DNA of 64,000 nucleotides from Syntrophorhabdaceae bacterium (GTDB lineage Bacteria; Desulfobacterota; Syntrophorhabdia; Syntrophorhabdales; Syntrophorhabdaceae): NCBI GenBank assembly GCA_028698615.1, contig JAQVWF010000001.1, positions 1-64,000 of the forward strand, read 5' to 3'. Shown here one piece after another: positions 45,889-53,805 of this stretch (position 1 is its first letter; each line of letters opens with the position of its first letter). Position numbers and translations under genes: made by a program. Below the pieces are notes generated by a model. The model had not been told where the DNA came from and made no database searches. It saw only the letters and a program-made list of their open reading frames with translations.

Positions 45889-46361
45889 GATTTTTTCCTC
45901 GCTACGGTGATGAAGTCAACGATCAGGGTAAAGGTCTGCATGAAACAGCAGAGTCCTATTCCGATGGCTATGGGATAAAAGGGCATTTTGATGGTCAAAG
46001 ACACCTCTCCCGATTTGTAGAGGTCGTTTGCCATCAGCAACAGATTATACGCTATGAGGAAAAATATCACCATGGCAAGGATTCTTGTGAGGAGCAAAAA
46101 AACCTTTTGGGTTTTCCCCGAGAGCTTTGTGGTGAAGAAATCGACGGATATGTGGCTCTTCAATGATGTGGTATAGGGGATACAGAACCCGATGACAACG
46201 ACGGCGGATAGGCCGACAAGCTCGTACGTTCCAATAACGGGCAATTGGAACTCCCGCATGATGACGTCCGTGACGGTAAGCAGCATCATGAACATCAGCG
46301 CCCAGCCAGCTACAAGAAAAATAATTCGGTTTACGCTCTTCGTTCTTTCGAAAAGACTCAT
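45885..46361 (-). CDS. dctQ: TRAP transporter small permease
   Basis: 158-aa protein with four hydrophobic segments (IIFLVAGWALMFMMLLTVTD, LVGLSAVVVIGFCIPYTTS, ILAMVIFFLIAYNLLLM and the last one IAIGIGLCCFMQTFTLIVDF), the usual DctQ layout, with VTDVIMREF matching the family consensus. It pairs with DctM. The ATG has GGGAGG seven bases upstream. Its upstream region carries a copy of the TTGTCGCAA motif found at the hydroxylase promoter. Confidence 0.88.
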   Translation of the reverse strand: MSLFERTKSVNRIIFLVAGWALMFMMLLTVTDVIMREFQLPVIGTYELVGLSAVVVIGFCIPYTTSLKSHISVDFFTTKLSGKTQKVFLLLTRILAMVIFFLIAYNLLLMANDLYKSGEVSLTIKMPFYPIAIGIGLCCFMQTFTLIVDFITVARKKS

Positions 46362-46726
46362 GGTTGAACCTCCCTAACAAGATCACCTAATCACTATAGT
46401 AAACGAATACCTTACCTAGTGTATCTTCCACTTTTCTAAAAAAACGAACGATATTTATTCACGCTTTGCGGATGATATCTGCAATACTTATTTATTGTCG
46501 CAATTTTACCTGAATCAATTTCTTGATGTCAACAGAATTCAAACAATTATGCCCCCTTAGAACGAACGAATCAAGCCGCAATAATTCTCCATGATGAACG
46601 ATAACGTACGCGGGTCTGTCGGCCCGCCCGGGCCCATACGGTTGGCCCCCGATGTGGGGTCGGGGGCGGCCCGGAAACATCCCCCGGCGGGATCAACGGT
46701 TCCTTTTTTCATGTTGAATTAACCTG
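46362..46726. other. AT-rich divergent control region
   Basis: Non-coding. The part next to dctQ (46362-46600) is strongly AT-rich compared with the window. It holds TTGTCGCAA (46495-46503), CCGCAATAATTCT (46576-46588, like the hydroxylase promoter operator) and ACGCTTTGCGG near 46461. A GC-rich segment with runs such as GGCCCGCCCGGGCCC (about 46619-46634) follows. No gene was seen on either strand. Confidence 0.45.
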
Positions 46727-46755
46727 TTGCGCTTGAAAAAGTTTTTTCGTATAAT
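46727..46755 (+). promoter_or_regulatory. sigma-70 promoter for the OadG/OadB operon
   Basis: TTGCGC (46727-46732), 17-base spacer and a perfect TATAAT (46750-46755), 186 bases before the first start codon. The long leader contains no obvious riboswitch. Confidence 0.65.
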
Positions 46756-46941
46756 GCTCGCGGTGACGCAAGTGACTGTCTGGTGTTCGCGACGCCTCAA
46801 GATTCACGAACGCGCCCCGACAATCTATCGAAACCTTGTTCCAATCGATGCTTTGTAAACATAGTGCAGATTATGTGAGGCATCCCGGCGGGAACGGGTT
46901 GAGCGTCAAGTTCAATATTAATTGAAAAGAGGAGGAGAGAA

Positions 46942-47082
46942 ATGAGTCTGTACGGAGAGGCTTTTCGGGTGGCGGTGACCGGTTTTTCTGTTGTTTTCAT
47001 TACGCTCATCGTTCTCGCGTTCAGCGTGAAGCTGATGAGTTTTTTTGCCCGCATGGCGGGCGGCAAAAAGGGAGGGAAATAG
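46942..47082 (+). CDS. 46-aa OadG-like membrane protein
   Basis: Short gene with a strong GAGGAGGAG ribosome-binding site. The product has one transmembrane helix (VTGFSVVFITLIVLAFSVKL) and a Gly/Lys tail (GGKKGGK), the layout of the gamma subunit of Na+-translocating decarboxylases, though family members are usually near 80-100 aa. It ends three bases before the OadB-like gene, which supports the call. It would anchor or assemble a decarboxylase complex. Confidence 0.72.
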   Translation: MSLYGEAFRVAVTGFSVVFITLIVLAFSVKLMSFFARMAGGKKGGK

Positions 47083-47085
47083 CAC

Positions 47086-48207
47086 ATGGGCGCATTTGAC
47101 CTCTTCAACGTTGTCATCACCAAGACCGGTTTTCTCGAACTGTACTGGGGTCACATTGTCATGTGGCTCATCGGTTTTTTCTTTCTCTATCTGGCCATCA
47201 AACATGATTTCGAGCCACTCCTGCTCGTTCCCATCGGGTTTTCCATCTTTCTGGTGAACCTGCCCCTCGCGCCGCTGACGGGCCCCGGGGAACTCATAAA
47301 CCTCTTTTTCAAATGGGGCCTTGAGACGGAGATAATCCCCTGCCTCATATTTCTTGGCGTCGGGGCGCTGACCGATTTCGGCCCGATGATAGCGAACCCG
47401 AAGACGCTGCTCCTTGGTGCGAGCGCCCAGTTGGGTGTCTATATAGCGTTCTTCGGATCCATATTTTTCAATTTCAACCTCCAGGAGGCCGGATGCATCG
47501 GCATCATCGGTGGAGCGGACGGCCCGACATCCATCTACCTGGCATCGGCTCTTGCGCCTCACATGCTTGGCATGGTGGCCGTGGCGGCCTACTCCTACAT
47601 GGCAATGGTGCCACTCATCCAGCCGCCCATCATGAAGCTCTTTACGACGGAAAAGGAGCGAAAGATACGCATGAAACAACTCCGCCCGGTGTCGCGCACG
47701 GAACGGCTTATCTTTCCCATCGTTGCCACCATTGTCATTTGTCTCCTGACACCTCCGGCGGCACCGCTCATCGGGCTTCTGATGCTGGGCAATCTTTTCA
47801 GGGAATGCAAGGTTGTCGACCGCCTCCTGAAGACCTCCCAGAACGAGCTTCTCAACATCGTCACAATAATACTGGGTATCGCGGTGGGATCGACAATGAC
47901 CGCCCAGGTCTTCTTGAAGCCTCAACCTATCTTCATCTTCATCCTCGGGCTTGTGGCCTTTGCCTTTTCGACCGTTGGCGGTATTTTGCTGGCAAAGTTT
48001 ATGAACCTCTTCCTCAAGGAAAAGATAAACCCGCTCATCGGCTCCGCGGGAGTGTCCGCTGTTCCCATGGCGGCTCGGGTATCCCAGAAAATGGGTCAGC
48101 AGGCTGACCCAAGGAACCATCTCCTCATGCACGCAATGGGGCCCAATGTGGCCGGGGTCATCGGTACAGTTGTTGCGGCAGGCATGTTCCTGTCTTTGCT
48201 GAAGTAG
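47086..48207 (+). CDS. Na+-translocating decarboxylase beta subunit (OadB/GcdB-like)
   Basis: 373-aa membrane protein with about ten hydrophobic segments. The conserved Na+-site motif GIIGGADGPTSIYLA is near 140-155, GVGALTDFGPMIANP near 87, and AGVSAVPMAARVSQKMG with HLLMHAMGPNVAGVIG near the C-terminus. The beta subunit couples decarboxylation of a carboxybiotin (from oxaloacetate, malonyl-, methylmalonyl- or glutaconyl-CoA) to Na+ export. No alpha or biotin carrier subunit is within the window, so the acid used is unknown. Confidence 0.93.
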   Translation: MGAFDLFNVVITKTGFLELYWGHIVMWLIGFFFLYLAIKHDFEPLLLVPIGFSIFLVNLPLAPLTGPGELINLFFKWGLETEIIPCLIFLGVGALTDFGPMIANPKTLLLGASAQLGVYIAFFGSIFFNFNLQEAGCIGIIGGADGPTSIYLASALAPHMLGMVAVAAYSYMAMVPLIQPPIMKLFTTEKERKIRMKQLRPVSRTERLIFPIVATIVICLLTPPAAPLIGLLMLGNLFRECKVVDRLLKTSQNELLNIVTIILGIAVGSTMTAQVFLKPQPIFIFILGLVAFAFSTVGGILLAKFMNLFLKEKINPLIGSAGVSAVPMAARVSQKMGQQADPRNHLLMHAMGPNVAGVIGTVVAAGMFLSLLK

Positions 48208-48324
48208 GACGAAGACAAGGACGGGATACCACCACCGGGCCTTGCAAGAAACCTGGTGCGTTTTGTGGATGAATGTGGCATGATTATGATCAGAAGTGAA
48301 CATTACGCGATAGAGAGGTGAACG

Positions 48325-48429
48325 ATGAGCGGATATAATTTGTTCATGTTGCTTTTGGTGCTTGCAGTATCTTTGGTCGCGACCTTTCTTTTTCTGAAAG
48401 AAGCGATCAAGGGCGAACAGAAAAAATAA
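48325..48429 (+). CDS. 34-aa membrane peptide
   Basis: Tiny gene: ATG at 48325 after GAGGTGAAC, TAA at 48427. The product MSGYNLFMLLLVLAVSLVAT continues with FLFLKEAIKGEQKK, a single membrane helix followed by a basic tail. It is the last gene before a strong terminator and lies 117 bases after the OadB-like gene. It may be an extra small subunit of that pump. Supported by the ribosome-binding site, helix and terminator only; no family recognised. Confidence 0.55.
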   Translation: MSGYNLFMLLLVLAVSLVATFLFLKEAIKGEQKK

Positions 48430-48454
48430 GCAAGGCGCACCACTTACTAACGAT

Positions 48455-48486
48455 AAAAAAACAGGGGCAAAAACCCCTGTTTTTTT
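48455..48486. terminator. bidirectional intrinsic terminator
   Basis: Stem of AAAAAAACAGGGG (48455-48467) and CCCCTGTTTTTTT (48474-48486) with a 6-base loop. It serves the 34-aa gene on the plus strand and the response-regulator gene on the minus strand. Confidence 0.9.
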
Positions 48487-48506
48487 ATTTCCATGACCTG
48501 TTTATT

Positions 48507-48974
48507 CTAATAACTTATCTTGTTTTTCCAGCCGGGCTCGAATTGCTGGTCAAAAAAGTTATCAAGTTTTTCAAAAAGTCGCTTCCACCCGGGGGTAAAA
48601 TCGTATCTTAAGACGTCCTCCAGAAAGGGGACGATCTCACCAAGCTTGTCCTTGGGCAAATAGGAACGGGCTTTCATCTCGAAAGAGCGCTTGAGCGCAT
48701 CGGAGTTCAGGGCATGGGCGGTGAGCATGACAACCTTGAGGCCCTTTTTTGTTGCGGCATCGAGAAGCTCAAAGCCCCTGACGCCCATGATGTCGAGGAT
48801 AATGATGTCGTAATGCGTGGAATCGATCTTTTTTATGGCCTCTTCGTAGGTCGTCGCCTTGTCGAAGGTGCAACTCTTGCAGGCATCGGTTATCTCTTCC
48901 TGGAGAACGCCGAGCACGTCGGCCTCGTCGTCCACTGCCAGGATGTGCTTATTCTCAAGCAATGATTTCTCCAT
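48507..48974 (-). CDS. stand-alone response regulator receiver protein
   Basis: 155 aa. Receiver domain at residues 8-125: acidic pair in AVDDEADV (Asp15, Asp16), phospho-acceptor Asp61 in IIILDIMGVRGFELL, Thr85 in VMLTAHA and Lys108 in SYLPKDK. A 35-residue tail follows (GWKRLFEKLDNFFDQQ) without a known output domain. The start has GGAGG five bases upstream. No kinase gene is adjacent, so it is an orphan, and its output is unknown. Confidence 0.85.
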   Translation of the reverse strand: MEKSLLENKHILAVDDEADVLGVLQEEITDACKSCTFDKATTYEEAIKKIDSTHYDIIILDIMGVRGFELLDAATKKGLKVVMLTAHALNSDALKRSFEMKARSYLPKDKLGEIVPFLEDVLRYDFTPGWKRLFEKLDNFFDQQFEPGWKNKISY

Positions 48975-49178
48975 ACAATCCTCCACGTGTGTGCCGTTCA
49001 CGGCGAAAGTCGGATGCTGCCGGCGGACAACCAATAATGTCATTCCAGACAGGAACCGCTAGTACATAAATACGTGCTTTCATGGGATTAGTCAAGTCTT
49101 TTGCGGGTTGCGAAGGGGCCGCAAGAACAATGAAATAGCTCATAATGCCTTGCAGCGGGCGAACGTCAGGGAGAGGAT

Positions 49179-49805
49179 ATGTCCTTTACCGGGGAAAGCA
49201 AAGGTGATAGATTGATTGCTATGAATTGCGGGTGCGCCATACTGGCAGGGGGAAGAAGCGTGCGCATGGGGCGCGACAAGGCAACGGCACAATTCCACGG
49301 GGCCCCCCTGGTCAAGGAGGTGTACGACCGGGTGCGGGAAGTGTTCGACGACATCATGGTCGTCTCGTCCGTGCATGGCGCCATTGAAGGCGTCGACGCC
49401 CCGCTGGTGAGGGACATCCTCCCCATCCAGAGCCCCATGGTGGGCATCGCAACGGCGCTCATTCATTCCGCCAGGCCCCGTGTCTTTGTGGTTGCCTGCG
49501 ACATGCCGTTCCTCTCCGTCGAAGCCATACGGTGCATTGTCGCCGAGGCGCGAGGAGAAGACATCACCATCCCCATGGCGGAAGGCTATTACCAGCCTCT
49601 TCATGCCATGTACGCGCGGTCCTGCCTCGCCCCCTTGCTGCGTCTCATAGGTTTGAACCAGCTGAAGGTTTCGGGCATCCTCCCCTACGTGTCGGTGAAG
49701 ACCGTCAGTGACCGCCCCTGTTTCTATACCGAGAAAGGCTCCCTCGTCTTTTCCAATATCAACACCCCGGAGGAGCTCGCCCGCGGCAACGCAGGGGAGA
49801 TCTGA
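49179..49805 (+). CDS. mobA: molybdenum cofactor guanylyltransferase
   Basis: 208-aa nucleotidyltransferase that attaches GMP to molybdopterin. The signature CAILAGGRSVRMGRDKA, the aspartate motif VVACDMPFLS near 108, and QPLHAMYARSCLAPL near 145 identify it. The ATG at 49179 has GGGAGAGG upstream; an ATG at 49221 gives a shorter form starting closer to the motif. It serves molybdenum or tungsten bis-MGD enzymes; the hydroxylase at 39.9-43.6 kb may use another cofactor form. Confidence 0.88.
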   Translation: MSFTGESKGDRLIAMNCGCAILAGGRSVRMGRDKATAQFHGAPLVKEVYDRVREVFDDIMVVSSVHGAIEGVDAPLVRDILPIQSPMVGIATALIHSARPRVFVVACDMPFLSVEAIRCIVAEARGEDITIPMAEGYYQPLHAMYARSCLAPLLRLIGLNQLKVSGILPYVSVKTVSDRPCFYTEKGSLVFSNINTPEELARGNAGEI

Positions 49806-49833
49806 CGTGACCGACGGCAGTAAAGAGGTGTCG

Positions 49834-50262
49834 ATGCGGAACATGACCCCCGCGGACATCGACGGGGTCCTCGAGATCGAAAGAACCTCTTTTCTTTCCC
49901 CCTGGACACGGGGAATGTTTGAACAAACCCTGTCTTCGCCCGTGGCCGACAGTCTCATCATAGAGGAGACGGGTCGGATCGCGGGATACATCATCTCCTA
50001 TTGCGCAGCCCATGAGATGCACATCATGAACATAGCGGTCCAACGTGACCGGCGCGGTCGGGGCCTTGCGTTCGATATGATGTCCCGGGTCCTGGCATCT
50101 GCCCGGAGGAACTCCATCGAGGAGTGTTTTCTCGAGGTGAGGGAAAGCAACATGCCTGCCAGGGGTCTTTACGAGAAGCTGGGTTTCCGGCCCGTGGGAA
50201 GGCGCAAGGGGTATTACGGTGAAACCGGTGAGGACGCCCTTGTGATGGGACTGTCGCTGTAG
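49834..50262 (+). CDS. rimI: ribosomal-protein-alanine N-acetyltransferase-like
   Basis: 142-aa GNAT protein. MTPADIDGVLEIERTSFLSP, the acetyl-CoA-binding ERDRRGRG-like VQRDRRGRGLAFDMMS and EVRESNMPARGLYEKLGFRP are the RimI pattern. RimI acetylates ribosomal protein S18 and may act on other N-termini. ATG at 49834 follows AAGAGGTG; a GTG at 49807, right after mobA, is an alternative. Confidence 0.85.
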   Translation: MRNMTPADIDGVLEIERTSFLSPWTRGMFEQTLSSPVADSLIIEETGRIAGYIISYCAAHEMHIMNIAVQRDRRGRGLAFDMMSRVLASARRNSIEECFLEVRESNMPARGLYEKLGFRPVGRRKGYYGETGEDALVMGLSL

Positions 50263-50365
50263 GAGATTTGGGTTGCGCGCCGGCTGTCTTACGGGTTACA
50301 ATCGCTTACCGAAGGTGTCGGCCTTTATGTAATAATGGTATATTCCACCGGGGACAGAAGAAAGC

Positions 50366-51124
50366 ATGGATGACATTCCGGGAAAGATCATAGAGAACGG
50401 TTGCGTTGCGGCCGGCTACCGGCGTCTCAGGGTAAGCCTTGAGAGGCCTCTCGGCAAGGTGTCGCCCGGGCAATTCGTCATGTTGAAGATCCCTGACGGG
50501 GAGATATTCCTGCGAAGGCCCTTCAGTATCTACAACTCCCAGGGTAGAACGTTGACGGTCGTGTATCGTGTTGTCGGCAAGGGAACGGACGCCTTAAGCG
50601 CCGCCGGCAGGAAGGCGCCCGTCATGGTCCTCGGCCCCCTGGGTCATGGCTTTACGGTGACAAAAGGGACCACCCGCCTCGTCGTTGCCGGGGGGATCGG
50701 TTATGCCGGCGTCAGAATGCTCCTGAGGCGCCTGGGAGACAGGGCGACCCTGTTCCTCGGTGTCACGGGAAAAGAAGAGCTTCGCATGGCCGAAGACCTT
50801 GAAGGGCCGGAGGTCTTCGCGTCGACCATGGACGGGTCCAGCGGATTCGCGGGCGACGTGGTAGGCCTCCTGGGGCAGCATCTCGGCGAGTACCGGGGGA
50901 AGAGCCCGGAGGTCTTCGCCTGCGGCCCGCAGGGCATGGTGAAGAGCCTGAAGACCCTCCTCGAACCCCACGGGATCCCCTGCCAGGTTTCCGTTGAGGA
51001 GAGAATGGCCTGCGGCATGGGGTTGTGTTTCGGCTGTGTCGTCGCCACGAGGGACGAGGCAAGTCCCTATAAACGGGTGTGCAAGGAAGGACCGGTATTC
51101 AGCCTATGGGATCTCTCGCTGTAG
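50366..51124 (+). CDS. pyrK: dihydroorotate dehydrogenase electron-transfer subunit
   Basis: 252-aa ferredoxin-reductase-like protein with FAD and a [2Fe-2S] cluster. FLRRPFSIYNSQGRTLTVVY near 45 binds FAD, LVVAGGIGYAGVRMLLRR near 108 binds NAD, and CGMGLCFGCVVATRDE near 215 with a last Cys in RVCKEG ligates the cluster. It passes electrons from dihydroorotate (via PyrD) to NAD in pyrimidine synthesis. Its end overlaps the pyrD start by 19 bases. Confidence 0.93.
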   Translation: MDDIPGKIIENGCVAAGYRRLRVSLERPLGKVSPGQFVMLKIPDGEIFLRRPFSIYNSQGRTLTVVYRVVGKGTDALSAAGRKAPVMVLGPLGHGFTVTKGTTRLVVAGGIGYAGVRMLLRRLGDRATLFLGVTGKEELRMAEDLEGPEVFASTMDGSSGFAGDVVGLLGQHLGEYRGKSPEVFACGPQGMVKSLKTLLEPHGIPCQVSVEERMACGMGLCFGCVVATRDEASPYKRVCKEGPVFSLWDLSL

Positions 51125-52008
51125 ACCTTTTCGGAAAGAGGCTCAAGAACCCCGTCATGAACGCATCGGGCACCCTGGGGTACGGTGTCGAGATAGAGCC
51201 CCTCTGGGCAGTGGAAACAATGGGGGCCTATGTAACGAAGGGTCTCTCCGCGAAGCCCCACCATGGCAACGCGACCCCCCGTGTCTGGGAGGAGCGTTGC
51301 GGGATGATAAACTCCATTGGCCTCCAGAATGTCGGCGTCGACCTTTTCTTCTCCCGTTACTTCCCTTTCTTCGTTGAGAAAAAGTGTCCCGTCATCGTCA
51401 ACTTTTTCGGTTTCAGCGAAGAGGAATACCTGTCCTGCGCGAGGAGTATAGAACCCCACGACCTCATCATCGCCCTGGAAATGAACCTTTCCTGTCCCAA
51501 TATCAAGAAAGGCGGGATCAGCTTTGGAAAAGAGGCCTCAGCTGTCCACACCATTGTGCGCTCCGTAAGAGCGGTCACAGAGATACCCCTTATCGCCAAG
51601 TTGACACCGGAAGTAAAGAACCTGGCCGAGATCGCCCGCGCCGCCCATGAAGGGGGCGCCGACGGACTGACGCTTATTAACACCATGCCGGCGGCGGTCG
51701 TTGACGTGAAAAACCGGAAGGTTCCCTTAAAGGGCGGTCTTTCGGGCCCCATCCTGAAACCCGTTGCCCTGCGTGCCGTTCACGAATGTTCCCAGGCCGT
51801 TCCCATACCCGTCATCGGCGTGGGGGGGATAATGGACACCGATGATGCCCTGGCGTTCTTCATGGCGGGAGCCAGGGCCGTTCAGATCGGGACCGCCACA
51901 TTCATAGACCCGTTCACCATGCCAAAGATCATAGCCGGACTCGATTCGTGGCTCGACAAGTCCCGTTGCGGCGACATATCCGCGATTGTAGGGACCACCC
52001 ATGGATAA
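51106..52008 (+). CDS. pyrD: dihydroorotate dehydrogenase catalytic subunit (type 1B)
   Basis: 300-aa FMN enzyme oxidising dihydroorotate to orotate. DLFGKRLKNPVMNASGTLGY at the start, the active-site Cys in ALEMNLSCPNIKKGG near 130, INTMPAAVVD near 190, and GVGGIMDTDDALAFFMAGA near 240 place it in class 1B, consistent with pyrK upstream. The start at 51106 (MGSLAVDLFG) is taken over 51079. It is joined to recJ by an 8-base overlap. Confidence 0.93.
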   Translation: MGSLAVDLFGKRLKNPVMNASGTLGYGVEIEPLWAVETMGAYVTKGLSAKPHHGNATPRVWEERCGMINSIGLQNVGVDLFFSRYFPFFVEKKCPVIVNFFGFSEEEYLSCARSIEPHDLIIALEMNLSCPNIKKGGISFGKEASAVHTIVRSVRAVTEIPLIAKLTPEVKNLAEIARAAHEGGADGLTLINTMPAAVVDVKNRKVPLKGGLSGPILKPVALRAVHECSQAVPIPVIGVGGIMDTDDALAFFMAGARAVQIGTATFIDPFTMPKIIAGLDSWLDKSRCGDISAIVGTTHG

Positions 52009-53713
52009 TAGCGGCGTGCCGGTCGGTGTCGCTCTTGAGGGCATGAAGGAAAAGGACGCCGCCCGGTTCGCCCGTGACATAGCGGAAGGCCTCGGCCTGC
52101 CCCCCCTCATTGCGCGCATCCTTGTCGCCCGGGGGGTAAGGACGTCCGATGAAGCAGGCGTCTTCCTGAAGCCGCGACTCGATGACCTGTCCGACCCCTT
52201 CCTGCTGCCCGATATGGACAAGGGCATCGCGCGGCTTATCGATGCGGTCAGCAAGGGGGAGCGGATCTGCATCTGGGGTGACTACGATGCCGACGGGGTT
52301 TCCTGCCTTGCCCTGATGTTCAATTTCCTCCTTCATCTCGGGATATCGCCCGTCGTCCACATACCCACCCGGGAGGAAGGATACGGGCTCAGTATCGACA
52401 AGATCGGGGACCTGGCGAGACAGGGGGTGGGCCTTATCGTCTCCCTTGACTGCGGTGCCTCCAATGCCGAGGAAATAGCCCATGCCCGCCGCCTTGGCAT
52501 GGATACCATTGTCATAGACCACCACGAGATGGGAGCGGAGGTTCCCCCGGCTGTCGCCGTCATAAACCCCAAACGCAAGGACTCCCTGTTTCCCACGAGG
52601 GATTTGGCGGCGTGCGGCGTCACCTTTTTCTTTCTCCTCGGCCTGCGCCGGGTGATGCACAAAAAGGGGCTCATCCCGGCACATATCAACCTGAAAAAAG
52701 AGCTTGACCTCGTGACCGTGGGAACCGTTGGCGACATGGTGCCGCTCCTCGGGGACAACAGGATCCTGGTGCGCCACGGGATGGAGGTCATGAACAAGAA
52801 ACCAAGGGCATGGCTGCGATCGATGCTGGGGAACAGGCTCGTCCCCAAGGGTCTCGTCAACGAATTCGCCCTCGGCTTTGTCATCGTTCCCCGGATCAAT
52901 GCCACGGGCAGGGTCTCACGCCCCCACAAATCCCTCGACTTCCTCGTCTCGCCCGACGAAAACACAGCCCTCGGCCTGCTCGCGGAACTTCAGAAGGCGA
53001 ACAGCGAACGGCAAAGGCTGGAGAAAAAGATCCACGAGGAGATTATGAACTCCCTGCGGACGGGCGGTCTTTCAGCCAAAAAGACCATCGTCGTTTTTAA
53101 CGAGAAATGGCACGCAGGCGTTCTGGGGATAGTTGCCCAAAAGCTGGCGGAACAGTTCGGAAAACCGGCCATCGTCATCACCCGGGTCAACGGCATATGG
53201 AAGGGCTCCGGCAGGGGTGGCGACGGCATGGACCTCTTCGAGGCCATATGCTCCCTTTCGCCCCTCCTTCTGAAATACGGGGGGCACAAGTACGCGTGCG
53301 GCATCTCCCTGGAAGAGGGGAACCTTCCCCTCTTCGCCGAGGCGTTCGAAAGAGCGGTGGAGGGAACCATCATTTCGCGGAAACGCGTGGTGCAGATTGA
53401 CACCGCGGCGGGATTCGACGAACTGACAACGGAGGCAATGGACGGTCTGGAAGACCTCGGCCCCTTCGGCATCGGCAATCCCCGCCCGAACCTGCTCTTC
53501 GAGGCCGCAGGCGTTATCGCGGCACCAAGCGGCCGGACAAGGATCACGGACGGCAGCAACAGGACGTGGTACGGCTTTTACGCAACAAAAGGCCCCTTCC
53601 AGAAGGATAACGGCGCAAGAATAATCGCTTCCCCGGTGGTGAAGATGGAGATGGGGGAGAGGTTTATACATTTGAACATAAAAGAAATGGCAGGGGCAGA
53701 TAATAACCAATGA
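52001..53713 (+). CDS. recJ: single-stranded-DNA-specific exonuclease RecJ
   Basis: 570-aa 5'-3' exonuclease of recombination and repair. The DHH phosphoesterase motifs are visible: WGDYDADGVSCLAL near 87, LIVSLDCGAS near 145 and TIVIDHHEMGAEVPPA near 170. The DHHA1 domain has GSGRGGDGMDLFEAI near 405 and LKYGGHKYACGISLEE near 425. Only the last residues (ADNNQ) run into an intergenic repeat, so the C-terminal end has been moulded by the repeat. Confidence 0.95.
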   Translation: MDNSGVPVGVALEGMKEKDAARFARDIAEGLGLPPLIARILVARGVRTSDEAGVFLKPRLDDLSDPFLLPDMDKGIARLIDAVSKGERICIWGDYDADGVSCLALMFNFLLHLGISPVVHIPTREEGYGLSIDKIGDLARQGVGLIVSLDCGASNAEEIAHARRLGMDTIVIDHHEMGAEVPPAVAVINPKRKDSLFPTRDLAACGVTFFFLLGLRRVMHKKGLIPAHINLKKELDLVTVGTVGDMVPLLGDNRILVRHGMEVMNKKPRAWLRSMLGNRLVPKGLVNEFALGFVIVPRINATGRVSRPHKSLDFLVSPDENTALGLLAELQKANSERQRLEKKIHEEIMNSLRTGGLSAKKTIVVFNEKWHAGVLGIVAQKLAEQFGKPAIVITRVNGIWKGSGRGGDGMDLFEAICSLSPLLLKYGGHKYACGISLEEGNLPLFAEAFERAVEGTIISRKRVVQIDTAAGFDELTTEAMDGLEDLGPFGIGNPRPNLLFEAAGVIAAPSGRTRITDGSNRTWYGFYATKGPFQKDNGARIIASPVVKMEMGERFIHLNIKEMAGADNNQ

Positions 53714-53792
53714 AACGAAAAGAATTAATGACGACGTCAAAGTGAATATCATGCCGGTCTTGTTTTTGTCTGGTCATTGATCATTATCTTCT
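53698..53792 (+). repeat. GGTTATTGGTCATT-family repeat, copy with conserved core
   Basis: The stretch starts AATAACCAATGAAACG within the recJ end and runs to TGGTCATTGATCATTATC just before the YbaK-like gene. Its core GAATATCATGC (about 53746-53756) with CTTGTTT and TTTGTCTGGT afterwards matches the copy at 56248-56412 position by position. Seen by direct comparison of the two. Confidence 0.7.
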
Positions 53793-53805
53793 CTCCAGGT
53801 TGTCG

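Noticed and set aside
46362-46440. Sigma-54 promoter before dctQ
   Set aside because: No TGGCAC-N5-TTGC pair is present; only a TATAGT -10-like sequence is seen, without a matching -35.
46918-48303. 461-codon open frame on the minus strand
   Set aside because: Antisense to the OadG/OadB operon; the His/Arg/Asp-rich translation has no family features.
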